Shown piece by piece: positions 5,545 to 6,988 of a stretch of 6,988 nucleotides of DNA (within the stretch, counting starts at the first letter, position 1; each line of letters begins with the position of its first letter). The notes beneath the pieces are model-generated. The model did not search any database, was not told where the DNA came from, and saw nothing but the letters and a program-made list of their open reading frames with translations. The position numbers and the translations under genes are program-made. The DNA is from an uncultured Clostridia bacterium (GTDB lineage Bacteria > Bacillota > Clostridia > TANB77 > CAG-508). The DNA is taken from NCBI GenBank assembly GCA_934168305.1, contig CAKPNF010000024.1, positions 1 to 6,988 on the forward strand. The letters run 5' to 3'.

Positions 5545-6012
5545 ATGGAACTAGTTAAAAACATATTTTTTAATACTGATAAATTAGTTGAAAATAGTAA
5601 TATAAAAATATCTTATACAGGAAAATTTTTTCAAGACAACTCTGAAGAAGTGTTTATTCACTATGGTTTTGGATTAAATTGGGATAATGTAAGTGAAATA
5701 AAAATGGAAAAAACAGAATTAGGATTTCAAGCAGAAATCTTTTTAGGTGAGGGTGAAACTTTTAACTTCTGTTTTAGAAATAGTAATAATGAATGGGATA
5801 ATAATGATTATAAAAATTATATATTTGAAATAGAAAAAAAACAAAATGAATTATTAGTTCTAGAAGATGAACCTGTTTCTTTAGGTAGTGCTAGAAAACT
5901 AAGAAAATCTTATTTATGGAGCAAGAAAATTCGTTTAGCTGTCTATAAAATAATAACTTATTTTCCACGAATTCTTTCTGGAAATTATAAAAGAAAATTA
6001 AGCGAAAATTAA
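5545..6012 (+). CDS. Small cytoplasmic protein with CBM25/CBM53-like starch-binding domain
   Basis: The protein has 155 residues and neither a signal peptide nor a membrane helix, so it is predicted to be cytoplasmic. Residues about 18-97 look like a family 25/53 carbohydrate-binding module: IKISYTGKFF, then EEVFIHYGFGLNWDNVSEIKM, the strand GFQAEIFL, and TFNFCFRNSNNEWDNND. The aromatic residues in HYGF, NWDN and EWDNN are the kind that stack on alpha-1,4-glucan sugars in this family. An acidic hinge (about 103-110) leads to a C-terminal tail of about 40 residues (115-155) rich in Lys and Arg, with aromatic and aliphatic residues spaced as in an amphipathic helix. There is no catalytic domain. 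Binding to glycogen or starch is an inference from the family. AAGGAG lies 11 bases before the ATG, a slightly long spacing. The gene is divergent from the VanW-like gene and shares a terminator with the SDR gene. Confidence 0.78.
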   Translation: MELVKNIFFNTDKLVENSNIKISYTGKFFQDNSEEVFIHYGFGLNWDNVSEIKMEKTELGFQAEIFLGEGETFNFCFRNSNNEWDNNDYKNYIFEIEKKQNELLVLEDEPVSLGSARKLRKSYLWSKKIRLAVYKIITYFPRILSGNYKRKLSEN

Positions 6013-6049
6013 AAGGGATTATGGGGCCACCACTCCAAATCCCTTTTTT
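6011..6049. terminator. Bidirectional terminator shared by the CBM-domain and SDR genes
   Basis: Outer arms AAAAGGGATT (6011-6020) and AATCCCTTTT (6038-6047) pair over 10 bp. Inside, TGGGG (6022-6026) pairs with CTCCA (6033-6037) with one wobble, around a CCACCA loop, leaving A6021 bulged. T6 follows on the plus strand and TTTTAATTTT on the minus strand. The last two bases of the CBM gene stop codon (6010-6012) are the first two bases of the stem. Confidence 0.9.
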
Positions 6050-6052
6050 GTT

Positions 6053-6781
6053 TTATATTCCCCATCCACCATTAATGGAAATTATCTGTCCTGTTGTATA
6101 TTCATCTTCAATTAGCCATTCTATACATTTTTCTATATCTTGTGCTTTTCCTATTTTTTCAAGTGGAATTTCTTCTTTGATATTTTCAATTTCTTTTTCA
6201 CTTAATTTTTTATTCATTTCTGTATTTATAATTCCTGGAGCTATTGAATTTACTCTAATGTTTGAAGGGCCCATTTCTTTTGCTAGTGATTTTGTTATTG
6301 CATCTATTCCTGCTTTACTTACACTATAATGAACTTCACATGATGCCCCTATTACTCCCCATATTGAAGATATATTAATTATACATCCTTTTTTATTATG
6401 TATCATGTTTTTACATGTTTCCTGCGTCATATAAAATACTGAATTTAAATTTGTACTTATTATATTATTCCAATCTTCATCTGTTATTTGTGTAAATTCC
6501 TTTATTTGTGATATTCCTGCATTATTAATTAATACATCTATTTTTCCAAATTTTTTTATTGTATATTTTACCAGTTCTTCTGCTTCTTTTCTTTTTGACA
6601 CATCTGCTTTAAATATATCTATGTTTATATTTTCCTTTTTTAATTCTTCTTTTAGTTTTATTGCTTGTTCTTCTGATTTGTTATAGTTTGCTATTACTTG
6701 ATATCCTTTTTTCGATAATCCTTTTGCTATTTCTTTTCCTATTCCTCTTGATGCTCCAGTTACTATTATTACTTTATTCAT
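6053..6781 (-). CDS. SDR-family NAD(P)H-dependent reductase, FabG-like (possibly YmfI type)
   Basis: The product is a complete classical short-chain dehydrogenase/reductase of 242 residues. It has the cofactor motif TGASRGIG (8-15), Asp60 in the adenine-contact position, NNAG (86-89), Asn111, and the catalytic set Ser139, Tyr152 and Lys156 with the usual 13-residue Ser-to-Tyr spacing. It ends GQIISINGGWGI, a FabG-like C-terminus. Such enzymes reduce a carbonyl in the cytosol, often as tetramers. No fatty-acid synthesis gene (fabD, fabF, acpP) is adjacent, so a main FabG role is not supported. The stretch SSIWGVIGASCEV before the catalytic Tyr resembles what I recall of B. subtilis YmfI, the EF-P 5-aminopentanone reductase; this is a suggestion from memory only. 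The start is supported by a G-rich ribosome binding site and its own promoter. SDR membership is certain, substrate is not. Confidence 0.94.
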   Translation of the reverse strand: MNKVIIVTGASRGIGKEIAKGLSKKGYQVIANYNKSEEQAIKLKEELKKENINIDIFKADVSKRKEAEELVKYTIKKFGKIDVLINNAGISQIKEFTQITDEDWNNIISTNLNSVFYMTQETCKNMIHNKKGCIINISSIWGVIGASCEVHYSVSKAGIDAITKSLAKEMGPSNIRVNSIAPGIINTEMNKKLSEKEIENIKEEIPLEKIGKAQDIEKCIEWLIEDEYTTGQIISINGGWGI

Positions 6782-6787
6782 TGAGTT

Positions 6788-6795
6788 CCCCCCCT
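6788..6795 (-). promoter_or_regulatory. Unusual poly-G ribosome binding site of the SDR gene
   Basis: The Shine-Dalgarno region reads AGGGGGGG on the minus strand (6795-6788), six bases before the ATG at 6781. Seven consecutive G residues are exceptional in this AT-rich DNA; the other genes in the window use GGAGG, GGAG or AAGGTG cores. Confidence 0.7.
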
Positions 6796-6821
6796 ATTTA
6801 TATTTTTTATTCTTTCATAAT

Positions 6822-6850
6822 ATTATAGATTAATTTTTATTAAATTACAA
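6822..6850 (-). promoter_or_regulatory. Sigma-A-type promoter of the SDR gene
   Basis: On the minus strand TTGTAA (6850-6845) and a perfect TATAAT (6827-6822) are 17 bases apart. The start would be near 6815, giving a leader of about 34 nt. It lies downstream of the tRNA-Thr terminator, so the SDR gene has its own transcription. Confidence 0.6.
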
Positions 6851-6868
6851 TGAATTGTTTTTTTATAT

Positions 6869-6908
6869 AAAAAAAGCCAGTAATTAAGCTTATTGCAAAA
6901 CTACTGAC
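6869..6908 (-). terminator. Rho-independent terminator of tRNA-Thr
   Basis: On the minus strand GTCAGTA (6908-6902) pairs with TACTGGC (6882-6876) over seven bp including one T.G wobble, around a 19-base loop. A T7 run (6875-6869) follows at once. It begins six bases after the tRNA CCA end. Confidence 0.75.
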
Positions 6909-6913
6909 AATTA

Positions 6914-6988
6914 TGGAGCCACTTCTCAGATTCGAACTGAGGACCCCCGCATTACAAGTGCGGTGCTCTGGCCAACTGAGCTAAAGTG
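6914..6988 (-). tRNA. tRNA-Thr (anticodon TGT), missing two 5' bases at the window edge
   Basis: Seventy-five of an expected 77 bases are present. Read on the minus strand, the visible acceptor arm is CACTT, pairing with AAGTG of the 3' arm AAGTGGC, so the missing first two bases should be G and C. The D stem is GCTC/GAGC, the anticodon stem CCGCA/TGCGG closes the loop CTTGTAA, and the T stem is CTCAG/CTGAG. The anticodon TGT reads ACA threonine codons, the favoured ones here. CCA is encoded, and the discriminator base is T (U73). A hairpin terminator follows. Its promoter lies outside the window. Confidence 0.95.

Noticed and set aside
6020..6037. Similarity of the terminator loop to the 3' end of tRNA-Thr (about 13 of 18 bases by eye), suggesting a tRNA-derived attachment-site remnant
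   Set aside because: The match is short and imperfect, is explained by the inner hairpin (TGGGG/CTCCA), and there is no integrase or element boundary nearby.
6021..6329. Plus-strand open frame of 102 codons starting inside the CBM/SDR terminator
   Set aside because: It is antisense to the C-terminal half of the well-supported SDR gene, and its start codon is in the terminator loop with no ribosome binding site.

Overview
The window is strongly AT-rich, with GC concentrated in the two tRNA genes and one short intergenic repeat. Codon use (AAA, ATA, TTA and AGA preferred), AGGAG-type ribosome binding sites, near-consensus sigma-A promoters and simple hairpin/T-run terminators all point to a low-GC Bacillota, most likely a clostridial lineage. 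A VanW/G5 protein, a YkpA-type ABC-F protein and a CBM25-like protein fit that placement. No species can be named from the sequence.

Layout, left to right: the N-terminal 79 codons of an ABC-F ATPase (minus strand, running off the left edge); its promoter and a leader of about 140 nt holding a GC-rich tandem repeat; a small DUF378 membrane protein (minus); a membrane-anchored CapA-type metallophosphatase (plus); a CorA magnesium channel (minus); tRNA-Lys(CTT) (plus); a membrane-anchored VanW/G5 cell-envelope protein (minus); a small cytoplasmic protein with a CBM25/53-like starch-binding domain (plus); an SDR reductase of FabG/YmfI type (minus); and a tRNA-Thr(TGT) missing only its first two bases at the right edge (minus).

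Nearly every gene appears to be its own transcription unit. Most have a recognisable promoter, and the three convergent pairs (capA-like/corA, tRNA-Lys/vanW-like, CBM/SDR) each share one bidirectional hairpin terminator that touches or overlaps stop codons. There is no operon and no obvious common pathway. Two genes (CapA-like and VanW-like) act at the cell envelope, CorA moves magnesium, and the ABC-F and tRNA genes belong to translation; if the SDR is a YmfI-type EF-P modifying enzyme it belongs there too.

I see no transposase, phage gene, CRISPR array, toxin-antitoxin pair or defence system. This is mainly an ordinary chromosomal region. The points most worth a second look are the GC-rich repeat and possible leader peptide in front of the ABC-F gene, the cytoplasmic carbohydrate-binding protein with a basic C-terminal tail, the 28-bp hairpin between the CapA-like gene and corA, and the G7 Shine-Dalgarno tract of the SDR gene.
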